Assembly (NCBI GenBank): GCA_029267175.1
Contig: JARIDJ010000069.1
Span: 1-49,340, forward strand
From: Psychrobacter sp.
Lineage (GTDB): Bacteria; Pseudomonadota; Gammaproteobacteria; Pseudomonadales; Moraxellaceae
Direction of reading: 5' to 3'
Length of the DNA stretch: 49,340 bases
Shown: piece by piece, positions 9,536 through 17,568 of the stretch
Layout: the number at the start of each line of letters is the position of its first letter
Numbering within the stretch: the stretch's first letter is position 1
Made by a program: the position numbers and the translations under genes
The notes under the pieces: generated by a model
The model's input: the letters and a program-made list of their open reading frames with translations, nothing else
What the model was told of the DNA's origin: nothing
The model's database searches: none

Positions 9536-9655
9536 GATACACAGTATTATAGCGCGAGACTGGTACAAATATTTTTTGCGTGCTGTGTCTACGTTGGCTG
9601 TGTCTACGCTGACAGAGGCTGCAAAATATGAATACTAGCTTTACAACATTTCTCT
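9533..9655 (+). repeat. Palindromic repeat element, copy 1 (with internal 15-nt duplication)
   Basis: This roughly 120-nt non-coding element closely resembles the one at 48146-48250. Both begin GTAGATACA or GATAGATACA, share AGCGCG, and share the apex GCGTGCTGTGTCTACG...CTGACAGAGGCTGC. The flanks pair as an imperfect hairpin: GTACAAATATTTTTTGC on the left with GCAAAATATGAATAC on the right. In this copy GCTGTGTCTACGTTG (9582-9596) is followed directly by GCTGTGTCTACGCTG (9597-9611), a tandem duplication with one mismatch. It occupies the gap between the MFS gene and the convergent Lrp-type gene. Confidence 0.75.
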
Positions 9656-9668
9656 TTTATTAAACGGA

Positions 9669-10190
9669 CTAAACAATACTACGGCTAAATATCTCACGTA
9701 ACTCAAAACTAGTATGGACTTGCGCCACGCCTTCGATGCGGTTGAGACGGTGTAATAAAAACTCTTCGTAATGCGCCATATCACGTACCCGTACCTTTAT
9801 CAAATAATCCTCACTGCGACCAGTGACGATACTACAGCTAATCACCTCATTGAAACTTTGTACTTTTCGCTCGAACTGCTCGAAACGCTCAGCGGTATGA
9901 CGATCCATACTTACCGCAATAAAAACAGCTAGGGGAAACCCAAGCTTTTGTGCGTCCGTTTGCGTATGATATCCGGTGATGATACCGCTGTCTTCTAAAC
10001 GCTTAACCCTGCGCGCACAAGGCGTCGCCGATAGATTGACGCGCTCAGCAAGCTCGGTAATACTGATACGCGCATCGGTTTGTAATAGCTGTAATAGTCG
10101 TCTGTCGGTCTCATCGAGAGTATAATCTAATGAGTTGCTTTGGAGCGGATTAGTAAAGGCTTGGTTGGTTTGTATAATAGTATTAGACAT
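9669..10190 (-). CDS. Lrp/AsnC-family transcriptional regulator
   Basis: The 173-aa protein has an N-terminal helix-turn-helix (DRRLLQLLQTDARISITELAERV, then SATPCARRVKRLEDSGII) and a C-terminal RAM effector domain (VITGRSEDYLIKVRVRD region). Such proteins form octameric discs and answer to amino acids, often leucine. It is divergent from leuA, with 243 nt between the starts. Control of leuA or of itself is a reasonable guess but not shown. About 20 residues precede the conserved DNA-binding domain, slightly longer than usual, so a later start is possible. Confidence 0.88.
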   Translation of the reverse strand: MSNTIIQTNQAFTNPLQSNSLDYTLDETDRRLLQLLQTDARISITELAERVNLSATPCARRVKRLEDSGIITGYHTQTDAQKLGFPLAVFIAVSMDRHTAERFEQFERKVQSFNEVISCSIVTGRSEDYLIKVRVRDMAHYEEFLLHRLNRIEGVAQVHTSFELREIFSRSIV

Positions 10191-10433
10191 GCTTTGTCCA
10201 AAATTTAGGGAATTAATACAATTATAAAGACAAGAACGTGATTATTCACTAATAATTATAATAAAAACCTTAAAATAAGCGGCTTTTCACCTATCAAACT
10301 TTGTTATCATAATGACATCAACTTTAGTTTTCTTCTATGATAAGGCTAAGGTAATAATAAAGGTAGGTTCTATCTATTTTTTATATAAGCTACTCAAATT
10401 CATCAAAACCTTGTAGACCATTAAGGATTTATT

Positions 10434-12194
10434 ATGTCTGAATCGATCACACGCACTGCCAAAATCACTCCTAAGCATGCTGCTTTTGACTTTCGCAAAT
10501 ATCGTCCTTTTGCTTTTGCGCCGCAATTAAAGGATCGTACTTGGCCGAGTAAAACCATTGAAAAAGCACCAATGTGGGCAAGTGTCGATCTGCGTGATGG
10601 TAATCAGGCGCTGATTGATCCGATGACCATTGAACAAAAAATGCGCTTTTTTAAGACTTTGGTAGGCGTAGGGTTTAAAGATATTGAGATTGGCTTTCCT
10701 TCGGCGGCGCAAGTGGAGTTTGATTTTGCTCGCAAACTTATCGAAGAAAACCACGTACCAGAAGATGTGACCTTGCAAGTATTGGTACAGGCCCGTGAGC
10801 ATCTAATTGCTCGTACCTTTGAGTCTTTAAAAGGTGCTAAACGCGCTATTGTCCATGTTTATAACTCAACTTGCCGTATTCAGCGCGAAAAGGTTTATGG
10901 TAAAAATAAAGACGAGATTAAAGCCATTGCTGTTGCTGGCGCACAATTATTAGTCGACTATGCGGCAAAATATCCAGAGACGGAATGGGTGTTTCAATAC
11001 TCGCCCGAAAGCTTTAGTCAGACTGAAACTGACTACGCGGTAGAAGTTTGTGACGCGGTATGCGCGGTTTGGCAGCCACAAAACGGCCAAGAGGTTATCT
11101 TTAACTTGCCAGCGACAGTTGAAGCGTCTATGCCCAATGTCTTTGCTGATCAAGTCGAGTACTTTTGCCGTAATCTCGCCCAGCGTGAGCATGTGATTGT
11201 CAGCCTCCATACCCATAATGATAGAGGCTGCGCAGTAGCGGCCGCTGAGCTTGGGGTATTGGCAGGCGCGGATCGTATTGAGGGCACGCTACTTGGTAAT
11301 GGTGAGCGCACCGGTAATATGGATATCATGGTCATGGCGATGAATCTATTTAGCCAAGGCATCGATCCTGAGCTTGATTTTAGTAATATGAGCGAGATTG
11401 TACAAGTGGCAACCGAATGCACAAATCTGCCGGTGCATCCGCGTCATCCGTATGTCGGCGAGTTGGTCTTCACCGCCTTTAGTGGCTCGCATCAAGATGC
11501 CATTAAAAAGTCTCTTGATTATAACGAAAAGCATGTCGATGAGACCGAAAACTTCTGGGATGTGGCTTATCTGCCGATAGATCCGGCGCACATTGGTCGT
11601 AGCTATCAAGACGTAGTGCGTATCAATAGTCAGTCGGGTAAAGGCGGCGTGGCTTACATTTTACAGCGTAATTATGGCTTTAACTTGCCACGCTGGATGC
11701 AAATTGACTTTAGCGGCGTGGTACAAAAACAAGCTGAAAATGCTGCTCGCGAGTTGCAAAACGATGAGATCTTACAGACTTTTGAGAAGACTTATTTGCA
11801 ACAAGGCGATTTTGATTTGCTCGATTATACGGTAAATAATAAAGGCGGCGAGGTGTTCTTTGATGGGCAAGTGCAGATGAATGATGAAGTCATCACTATC
11901 AAAGGCAAAGGTAATGGACCGTTATCCTCCTTTATCGATGGTCTTGCACATCATACTGGCAAATCTTTACATATTATTAATTACGCAGAGCATGCCATTA
12001 GCGCTCAGCGTAGCGATGAAGAGGATGATAACGATAATAAGACTAATGCTAACGCTGCCGCTTATATTCAGCTCAATGTTGATGGCGAAGTCTACTCGGG
12101 TATTGGTACTTGTAGCAGTACCGTCTCAGCAATGCTAAAGGGTGCATTATCTGCTTTTGCTCAAGCTTCCGCACCAGCCACTACAGCGGCTTAA
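10434..12194 (+). CDS. leuA: 2-isopropylmalate synthase (type 2 LeuA)
   Basis: LeuA condenses acetyl-CoA with 2-oxoisovalerate, the first committed step of leucine synthesis. The 586-aa protein is the long type-2 form, opening KYRPF...LKDRTWPSKTIEKAPMWAS. It has DLRDGNQ (52-58), the metal-binding HTHNDRG (about 260), and a C-terminal regulatory domain that binds leucine. An acidic, asparagine-rich insert (EEDDNDNKTN, near residue 530) interrupts that regulatory domain and is probably a surface loop. AAGGATTTATT precedes ATG 10434. A hairpin terminator follows at 12217-12263. Confidence 0.96.
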   Translation: MSESITRTAKITPKHAAFDFRKYRPFAFAPQLKDRTWPSKTIEKAPMWASVDLRDGNQALIDPMTIEQKMRFFKTLVGVGFKDIEIGFPSAAQVEFDFARKLIEENHVPEDVTLQVLVQAREHLIARTFESLKGAKRAIVHVYNSTCRIQREKVYGKNKDEIKAIAVAGAQLLVDYAAKYPETEWVFQYSPESFSQTETDYAVEVCDAVCAVWQPQNGQEVIFNLPATVEASMPNVFADQVEYFCRNLAQREHVIVSLHTHNDRGCAVAAAELGVLAGADRIEGTLLGNGERTGNMDIMVMAMNLFSQGIDPELDFSNMSEIVQVATECTNLPVHPRHPYVGELVFTAFSGSHQDAIKKSLDYNEKHVDETENFWDVAYLPIDPAHIGRSYQDVVRINSQSGKGGVAYILQRNYGFNLPRWMQIDFSGVVQKQAENAARELQNDEILQTFEKTYLQQGDFDLLDYTVNNKGGEVFFDGQVQMNDEVITIKGKGNGPLSSFIDGLAHHTGKSLHIINYAEHAISAQRSDEEDDNDNKTNANAAAYIQLNVDGEVYSGIGTCSSTVSAMLKGALSAFAQASAPATTAA

Positions 12195-12216
12195 TCTTAG
12201 TAAAAAGCCTCTAATC

Positions 12217-12263
12217 AAAACGTCATTACAAACTGTCTTAGCAGTGAGTGATGACGTTTTTTT
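12217..12263 (+). terminator. Terminator downstream of leuA
   Basis: A 10-bp perfect stem AAAACGTCAT (12217-12226) pairs with ATGACGTTTT (12251-12260). An inner ACTG/CAGT helix lies within the loop, and a run of T closes it. Confidence 0.85.
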
Positions 12264-12317
12264 AGTTAAAACGGCTACTCGTTGGAGTATGAGTTTGCTT
12301 AACTGATAAAAATAAGA

Positions 12318-12356
12318 CCTAAGCTTGCCGTCATGCATCGTCGTGCAAAGCTTAGG
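12318..12356. repeat. Long-loop inverted repeat upstream of the exported-protein gene
   Basis: CCTAAGCTT (12318-12326) and AAGCTTAGG (12348-12356) form a perfect 9-bp stem around a 21-nt loop containing ATGCATCGTCGTGCA. No T-run follows, so it is not a typical terminator. It lies 90 nt before the start of the next gene and may be an operator or a leader RNA structure. Confidence 0.55.
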
Positions 12357-12446
12357 GTAAGGGCGGAACGCATAATGTTACTTGTCTTTTGCCTGACAAA
12401 GATTTACGCTGGGATAGATAATAAACAAAATTAAAAAAGGTTGATT

Positions 12447-13061
12447 ATGGAACCCCTCTCATTTGCGTCATTTACCTTAGCAGGTATTTTATCTACTTTT
12501 CCGGCTGCTGGCGAACAAGTTAGCCAAGCGGTTATTACCACTCACATTAGCCCCGCTATCGCTGGCCAATGGGAGATTGAGCTTGATAACAGCACTGATG
12601 CTACCTTTGAGCGTACTATATCCAATGTTCAGCGAAGCGAAGAGGCAGATATAAGCATAGATAATTTAGGCGGCATTGTTGCTCAAAGTGAGCAGCGTAT
12701 TGTTAGAGCTAAACCTAGTGTAGATAAACCAGCGAGCGATGTAACTATGGATCTGTCCGCTGCTAATGCTAAGCAGTGCCGTGAGATTTATCACTTTGGC
12801 GCTGATAATGAGATGTGGTCGGTGAGTGATAAAGAGTGGACCTATGGGCGTTATATCGTCACTCATCTAGAAGAAGGACTGCCTATTATTGCGCTAAAAA
12901 CTATTTATGATAATAATGAAAAAGATTGCTCAGGTAATCAAGTCGATCAAAGTGGCGAGTCTTTTATTGCCTTTCTGAATCATAAGGGTAATCAGATGCA
13001 GTGGTGCGCTGATCCCGAAGGTAAAGAGTGCTTTATGACTTTTAAAAAAGTGCTGCCCTAA
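12447..13061 (+). CDS. Putative exported protein of unknown function, 204 aa
   Basis: I choose ATG 12447 because AAGG sits 6 nt upstream; an in-frame TTG at 12441 is less likely. The first ~22 residues are mildly hydrophobic (LSFASFTLAGILSTFPAAG) and could be an atypical signal peptide lacking positive charges. A beta-rich segment (AGQWEIELDNS, later WTYGRYIVTHLEEGLPIIALKTIYD) and four cysteines (in AKQCREI, EKDCSGN, QWCADP and KECFMT) follow. That suggests a small disulfide-bonded periplasmic domain. I do not recognise a family. It stands alone between the leuA terminator and a bidirectional terminator at 13131-13166. Confidence 0.7.
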   Translation: MEPLSFASFTLAGILSTFPAAGEQVSQAVITTHISPAIAGQWEIELDNSTDATFERTISNVQRSEEADISIDNLGGIVAQSEQRIVRAKPSVDKPASDVTMDLSAANAKQCREIYHFGADNEMWSVSDKEWTYGRYIVTHLEEGLPIIALKTIYDNNEKDCSGNQVDQSGESFIAFLNHKGNQMQWCADPEGKECFMTFKKVLP

Positions 13062-13130
13062 TAAGTTTTATTAACAAGTTTCATTGTTGATATCGTAGGG
13101 TGTCATCTATTTGTTCAATGACAATAAAGT

Positions 13131-13166
13131 AAAAAAGCCGCTATCTCAGTAGACAGCGGCTTTTTA
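13131..13166. terminator. Bidirectional terminator between convergent genes
   Basis: The stem GCCGCT (13137-13142) with AGCGGC (13155-13160) is extended by TCT/AGA past one mismatch. It is flanked by AAAAAA on the left and TTTTTA on the right. It can serve both the exported-protein gene (+) and accC (-). Confidence 0.85.
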
Positions 13167-13190
13167 TTGTTAAACTTTTGACTTATACGG

Positions 13191-14552
13191 CTAAGAGACT
13201 TTTTCTTTCTTATTGGCCTCTAATAACTCTCTTTCTAGATAATGAATGTTTTGCGCTTCTTCCACAAAGCTCTCATCAGCCAAGATAACATCCCGATGTA
13301 GTGGAATATTGGTCTTGATGCCTTCAATGATCAATTCATCTAGAGCCTGCAAAGTCTTTGCAATGGCTTGCTTACGAGTTTGACCATGACAGATCAGCTT
13401 GCCAACCATAGAGTCATAGTAGCTTGGAATCTCATAACCAGGATACAGATGCGAGTCAAAGCGTATGCCCGCACCGCTTGGGCTATATAGCTGCGTGATC
13501 GTACCAGGATAGGGCGCGAAGGTTCTAGGATCTTCAGCATTAATCCGGCATTCGATAGCATGCCCCTGAACTTCAATCTCGCTTTGGCGATAAGACAGAC
13601 CGTAGCCTGCAGCAATTTTTAGCTGCTCAACCACGATGTCGATACCAGTGATCATCTCGGTAATGGTATGTTCAACTTGCACTCGCGTGTTCATCTCAAT
13701 AAAGAAAAATTCATTATTTTCAAATAAGAACTCAAAAGTACCCGCACCGCGATATTTCACTAATTTGCAGGCTTTCACACAAGCTTCTAAGATAGGCTGG
13801 CGCACATCATCTGGGATATCTGGAGCAGGCGCTTCTTCTAGCACTTTTTGATGGCGGCGCTGTAGTGAGCAGTCACGATCAAACAGATGAATAGCATTAC
13901 CATTGCCATCGCCTAGCACTTGTATCTCAACGTGACGAGGGTTTTGCAAAAAGCGTTCCATGTAGACAGTATCATCACCGAACCACAGCTCCGCTTCTTG
14001 TCTTGCCGCTTGCACTTGGCCTACTAATTCATCAAAGCGCTCAACGACGCGCATACCGCGGCCACCGCCACCGGAGGCCGCTTTGATGATAAGCGGGAAA
14101 CCAATATTACGGGCTTGCTCTTCAGCATTGGTGATAGTTACTGCGCCAACGGAGCCAGGTACCGTTGGTACGCCTGCTTTTTTCATAGCATTAATGGCAG
14201 AGACTTTATTACCCATTAAGCGAATGTGATCGGCATTAGGGCCTACAAAGGTCAGCCCTGCTTCTTCAATACGTTCAGCAAATTCAGCATTTTCGGCCAA
14301 AAAGCCATAACCAGGATGGATAGCATCCGCGCCCGAGATCTCAGCTGCCGTTAAGATGGTATCGATATTCAAATAGCTTTCAGTAGCACTTGGATTGCCG
14401 ATACATATCGCTTCGTCAACGAAGCGTAGATGCATAAGGTTAGCATCAGCGGTAGAGTAAACGCCTACTGTTTCTATGCCGAGCGCTTTACAAGCACGGA
14501 CAATACGTAGGGCAATCTCACCTCTATTGGCGATAAGCAGTTTTTTTATCAT
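13191..14552 (-). CDS. accC: Acetyl-CoA carboxylase, biotin carboxylase subunit
   Basis: AccC carboxylates the biotin on AccB with bicarbonate and ATP, the first half-reaction of acetyl-CoA carboxylase in fatty acid synthesis. The 453-aa protein is full length. It shows the N-terminal [20 protein letters not shown] (79-88), the ATP-grasp glycine loop GGGGRGM (161-167) and [10 protein letters not shown] (about 290). ATG 14552 has AAGGATG upstream. It lies 48 nt after accB on the same strand, the standard accBC operon. Confidence 0.97.
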   Translation of the reverse strand: MIKKLLIANRGEIALRIVRACKALGIETVGVYSTADANLMHLRFVDEAICIGNPSATESYLNIDTILTAAEISGADAIHPGYGFLAENAEFAERIEEAGLTFVGPNADHIRLMGNKVSAINAMKKAGVPTVPGSVGAVTITNAEEQARNIGFPLIIKAASGGGGRGMRVVERFDELVGQVQAARQEAELWFGDDTVYMERFLQNPRHVEIQVLGDGNGNAIHLFDRDCSLQRRHQKVLEEAPAPDIPDDVRQPILEACVKACKLVKYRGAGTFEFLFENNEFFFIEMNTRVQVEHTITEMITGIDIVVEQLKIAAGYGLSYRQSEIEVQGHAIECRINAEDPRTFAPYPGTITQLYSPSGAGIRFDSHLYPGYEIPSYYDSMVGKLICHGQTRKQAIAKTLQALDELIIEGIKTNIPLHRDVILADESFVEEAQNIHYLERELLEANKKEKVS

Positions 14553-14600
14553 GGGGTCATCCTTGTCAAAGTCGTTCTAAGAGTAGGGTACATGCCGTCT

Positions 14601-15029
14601 TTAAGCCTTATAGCGAATAACGGGCTGACCGAACTGCACAACTTCAGAGTTATTGACCAAGATCTCAGCGATAACCCCGCTTTGCGTGGCTTCTAGAGGA
14701 TTCATGATTTTCATAGCTTCGATGATACCCAACGTATCACCCGCTTGTACTTGCTGACCGACTTTGACAAAAGGAGGATCATTAGGGCTAGCGGCAGCAT
14801 AAAACACCCCAACCATAGGAGAGGTCTCAACGCTGCCCGCTTTGGCCGCAGGTTTAGCGCTAGCGGTAGCCGGAGCGACACCAGCAGCTGGTGCTGCCAT
14901 CATGGTCGGAGCAGGAGCTTCATAGTGACGAGTCAAACTAATATGCTCATCATCAGAGCTGACTTCTAGATTGACTAGCTCGTTTTCTTCCATGAGGGCG
15001 ATTAGCGTGCGAATTTTTTCGATATCCAT
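14601..15029 (-). CDS. accB: Acetyl-CoA carboxylase biotin carboxyl carrier protein
   Basis: The 142-aa protein has an N-terminal assembly segment (IEKIRTLIALMEENELVNLEV), an Ala/Pro-rich flexible linker, and the C-terminal biotinyl domain. EAMKIMN (104-110) carries the biotin attachment lysine, K107. It is first in the accB-accC operon. The promoter must lie in the 339-nt region upstream (15030-15368). Confidence 0.97.
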   Translation of the reverse strand: MDIEKIRTLIALMEENELVNLEVSSDDEHISLTRHYEAPAPTMMAAPAAGVAPATASAKPAAKAGSVETSPMVGVFYAAASPNDPPFVKVGQQVQAGDTLGIIEAMKIMNPLEATQSGVIAEILVNNSEVVQFGQPVIRYKA

Positions 15030-15368
15030 TTTTATAAAGACCTTATGCTTAAGTTCAAAAAAGTTAAATTCAATAAAGTAGCATGCACAGAAGATGAAGC
15101 TGTGTTAACTCCAAATCCTATGATTAACAGTGTAACAAAGTATTTAATAATTAATGACTCATGATACCTATCTTCGCAGCAATGAGCAATCAATGTACAG
15201 TTGTTAACTGAATTTTTTTACATTTTATTGACTTAATAGACAGCGTTAGCAATAAATTGTTGATGATTTATCTTAATATAAGCTATTTAGTCGTACTACT
15301 ACGGTTTATTATGGCAAGGTCATTTTAAAGCTTTAAGACTTATTATGGCAAATAATGAATAAAGATGA
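15030..15368. promoter_or_regulatory. Intergenic region upstream of accB
   Basis: This 339-nt AT-rich stretch lies between accB and the 3' end of the MATE gene. It must contain the accBC promoter. I see two short direct copies of TTATTATGGCAA about 35 nt apart near 15305 and 15341, but no gene and no convincing terminator for the MATE gene. Confidence 0.35.
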
Positions 15369-16736
15369 TTAGCTCCACTGCAGCGCCAAGCGTTTTTGTT
15401 GATAACGCAAACGTATAGTCAGCAAAATAGAGGCTAAAAATAAACCAGCAATTAGCGCCATCCAAAATCCTTGAGCGCCAGTATCGGTATAACGTACCAA
15501 ATAAATCCCTAGAGGTAGCGCCACGATCCAATAACAAAACAGCGTCACCCACATCGGTATAGTGGTATCTTGCATGCCGCGTAGGATACCGGCGACATTG
15601 ACCTGCCAGCCATCGAACAGCTGATAGGCAAGAGCAAAGATAAGCAGGTGCATAGCTTGCGCTCGTACCTCTAAATTATCAGTAAACGCGGCGGCCACTT
15701 GCGGGCGAAAAAACCAAATGCCAAGCATACAAGTAATAGCAATCAATATAGTCCAAATAAGACCAGTCACTTGTACATGACGCAGCGCTAATAAATTTCT
15801 CTCGCCATAGCGATTGGATACCATAATGGTCAGCGCCATAGCGACCGATATCGGTATCATAAATAGCTGGCCGGTGACCGAAAGCGCTACCTGATGCGAG
15901 GCGGTAGCGATCTCACCTAATGGGCTGATGACTAGTGCTCCTAAGCTAAAAAGACTGGCCTCAAAAAAGATAGAGACACCAATAGGAATACCTAGCCTTA
16001 GCAGCTTAGTGATTTGTACCCGATTGGGCGCACTAAAACCAAGGAAAAAACGCGTACTGGCAAATTGCTGACGTTTAGTAAAAGCGGTATAAGCTGCCAA
16101 TAACAGTACTGTAATCCATAGCACTATAGCAGTCGCTACCCCGCAGCCTGCACCGCCCATCTCCGGCATCCCAAACAGCCCATGAATAAAAATATAGTTC
16201 AATGGAATATCGGCGAGTAAACCAATAATACTGATGACAGTCACAGGCTCAGGTCGGCCTAAAGCCTCGCAATAACTACGCAGCACCGCATAAACAGCCA
16301 TCGCCGGAAAGCCAAAAGACACGCCATGTAAATACTGCGCGGCGATAGGTTGGATATTTTCAGGGACGCCCATCACTGGCAATATACTGGGCATAAGATT
16401 GACAATTATAAAACCAATAATACCAATAACCCCAGCTGTCCAAAGCGATTGCTGAGTGATGTGCGGTACTTGCTCGTTTTTATTTTGACCTACGGCTTCA
16501 CCAATCAGCGGTGTAGTAGCGATCAAAATGCCAGTCGCTAATAAAAACAACGGCAGCCAAATGCCAGAGCCGACAGCGACAGCTGCCAAATCAAGTGCTG
16601 AGACGCGTCCGGCCATGATGGCATCGACTACACCTAAGGCAGCTTGGCAAAACTGAGTGATTAAGATAGGGAGCGCGAGTACACCTAAACGTAAGCTGTA
16701 GCTCTTAAAATCTATAAACGATATTGGGGAAACCAT
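15369..16736 (-). CDS. MATE-family efflux transporter (NorM-like)
   Basis: This protein of about 455 aa has twelve hydrophobic segments. It carries the MATE/NorM signatures ALPILITQFCQAALGVVDAIMAG near the N-terminus, PLIGEAVGQ, and the GLLADIPLNYIFIHG block. Such carriers export cationic drugs or metabolites in exchange for Na+ or H+. An in-frame ATG at 16772 lies inside the terminator hairpin of the upstream EVE gene (16764-16794), so I choose the next ATG at 16736. The sequence from there matches where the family normally begins. Cargo is unknown. Confidence 0.88.
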   Translation of the reverse strand: MVSPISFIDFKSYSLRLGVLALPILITQFCQAALGVVDAIMAGRVSALDLAAVAVGSGIWLPLFLLATGILIATTPLIGEAVGQNKNEQVPHITQQSLWTAGVIGIIGFIIVNLMPSILPVMGVPENIQPIAAQYLHGVSFGFPAMAVYAVLRSYCEALGRPEPVTVISIIGLLADIPLNYIFIHGLFGMPEMGGAGCGVATAIVLWITVLLLAAYTAFTKRQQFASTRFFLGFSAPNRVQITKLLRLGIPIGVSIFFEASLFSLGALVISPLGEIATASHQVALSVTGQLFMIPISVAMALTIMVSNRYGERNLLALRHVQVTGLIWTILIAITCMLGIWFFRPQVAAAFTDNLEVRAQAMHLLIFALAYQLFDGWQVNVAGILRGMQDTTIPMWVTLFCYWIVALPLGIYLVRYTDTGAQGFWMALIAGLFLASILLTIRLRYQQKRLALQWS

Positions 16737-16754
16737 AGTTAGTAACTGCTTAAA

Positions 16755-16794
16755 ATAAAAATAACCCATCAATCCAAGCGATGAATTGATGGGT
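16755..16794 (-). terminator. Terminator of the EVE-domain gene
   Basis: A 10-bp perfect stem, ACCCATCAAT (16764-16773) with ATTGATGGGT (16785-16794), is followed on the - strand by TTATTTTTATTTT. It lies between the EVE gene and the MATE gene, and helps decide the MATE start. Confidence 0.8.
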
Positions 16795-16925
16795 CAAAAA
16801 AGAAGAATAAATAAGCGTCAAACTTACTATAACGCTCATACCGCCTCATTATAGCGCTAACTGGCTCAAATGATAAGGTTTTAGGAAAATCTAAAGTTAT
16901 GATTTAACAATTGATTAAAGCAAAG

Positions 16926-17399
16926 CTATAGCAGCTCTAAAGTCTCAGCCATCTCCATAATAGCTTGCCAATGCTTAGGTTGTAGTGGAATCACGGTTAA
17001 TTGCTCGCAGCCCTTTTTGAGTAGTAGCGAATCCTCTAACGCCGGTATAAACTTAAGCTGCGACAAGGGCAAGATATCTTTAAAAGCCTGCTCAAAGCTT
17101 AAGTCAACCATATACCAACGAGGCGTCTCGATAGTTGCTAGCGGATCATAATGTTTGTGCTCTGGGTGAAATTGACTCGGATCAGGATAGCCGGCTTTTA
17201 CCACCCTCATAATACCAGCGACGCCTGAGGGCTTAGCGCTTGAATGATAAAAGATAACTTGATCACCAACGTGCATCTCATCACGCATAAAGTTACGAGC
17301 ACGGTAATTACGTACCCCGTCCCAACACTCTACTCCTAAGCGCTGCAAATCGGTTATGCCAAAATATTTGGGGTTAGATTTCATTAGCCAATAAGCCAT
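16926..17399 (-). CDS. EVE-domain protein (PUA-like fold)
   Basis: The 157-aa protein consists of one EVE domain. It starts AYWLMKSNP, then CWDGVRNYRARNFMRDEM, GDQVIFYHSS and GVAGIMRVVK. EVE domains belong to the PUA-like fold and are thought to bind modified bases in RNA or DNA; the ligand is not settled. AGGATC precedes ATG 17399 by 6 nt. It is divergent from hemW. Confidence 0.9.
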   Translation of the reverse strand: MAYWLMKSNPKYFGITDLQRLGVECWDGVRNYRARNFMRDEMHVGDQVIFYHSSAKPSGVAGIMRVVKAGYPDPSQFHPEHKHYDPLATIETPRWYMVDLSFEQAFKDILPLSQLKFIPALEDSLLLKKGCEQLTVIPLQPKHWQAIMEMAETLELL

Positions 17400-17568
17400 A
17401 AATGATCCTAATTTTCTGTTTTAATATATAGGAGTTAACTTTGCCTAAAATACTGAGTTATTAGTAGGCCTATTTATTAAGGGTTTTGTTATCAAGCCTC
17501 TTTTATTTACGCGCTATAGTGGTTATCCTAACGAGCTTTACAGTTGCTATTTAACCTTAAGTCTAATT

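Noticed and set aside
10191..10433. Leucine leader peptide and attenuator upstream of leuA
   Set aside because: The only short frame seen (ATG ATA AGG CTA AGG TAA near 10337) has one leucine codon and no paired terminator/antiterminator.
15305..15352. Direct repeats of TTATTATGGCAA upstream of accB as regulatory iterons
   Set aside because: Only two short AT-rich copies exist, close to the MATE stop codon; chance is likely.
16737..16772. Upstream ATG start for the MATE transporter
   Set aside because: It falls inside the terminator hairpin of the preceding gene, and the family's conserved sequence begins after the next ATG.
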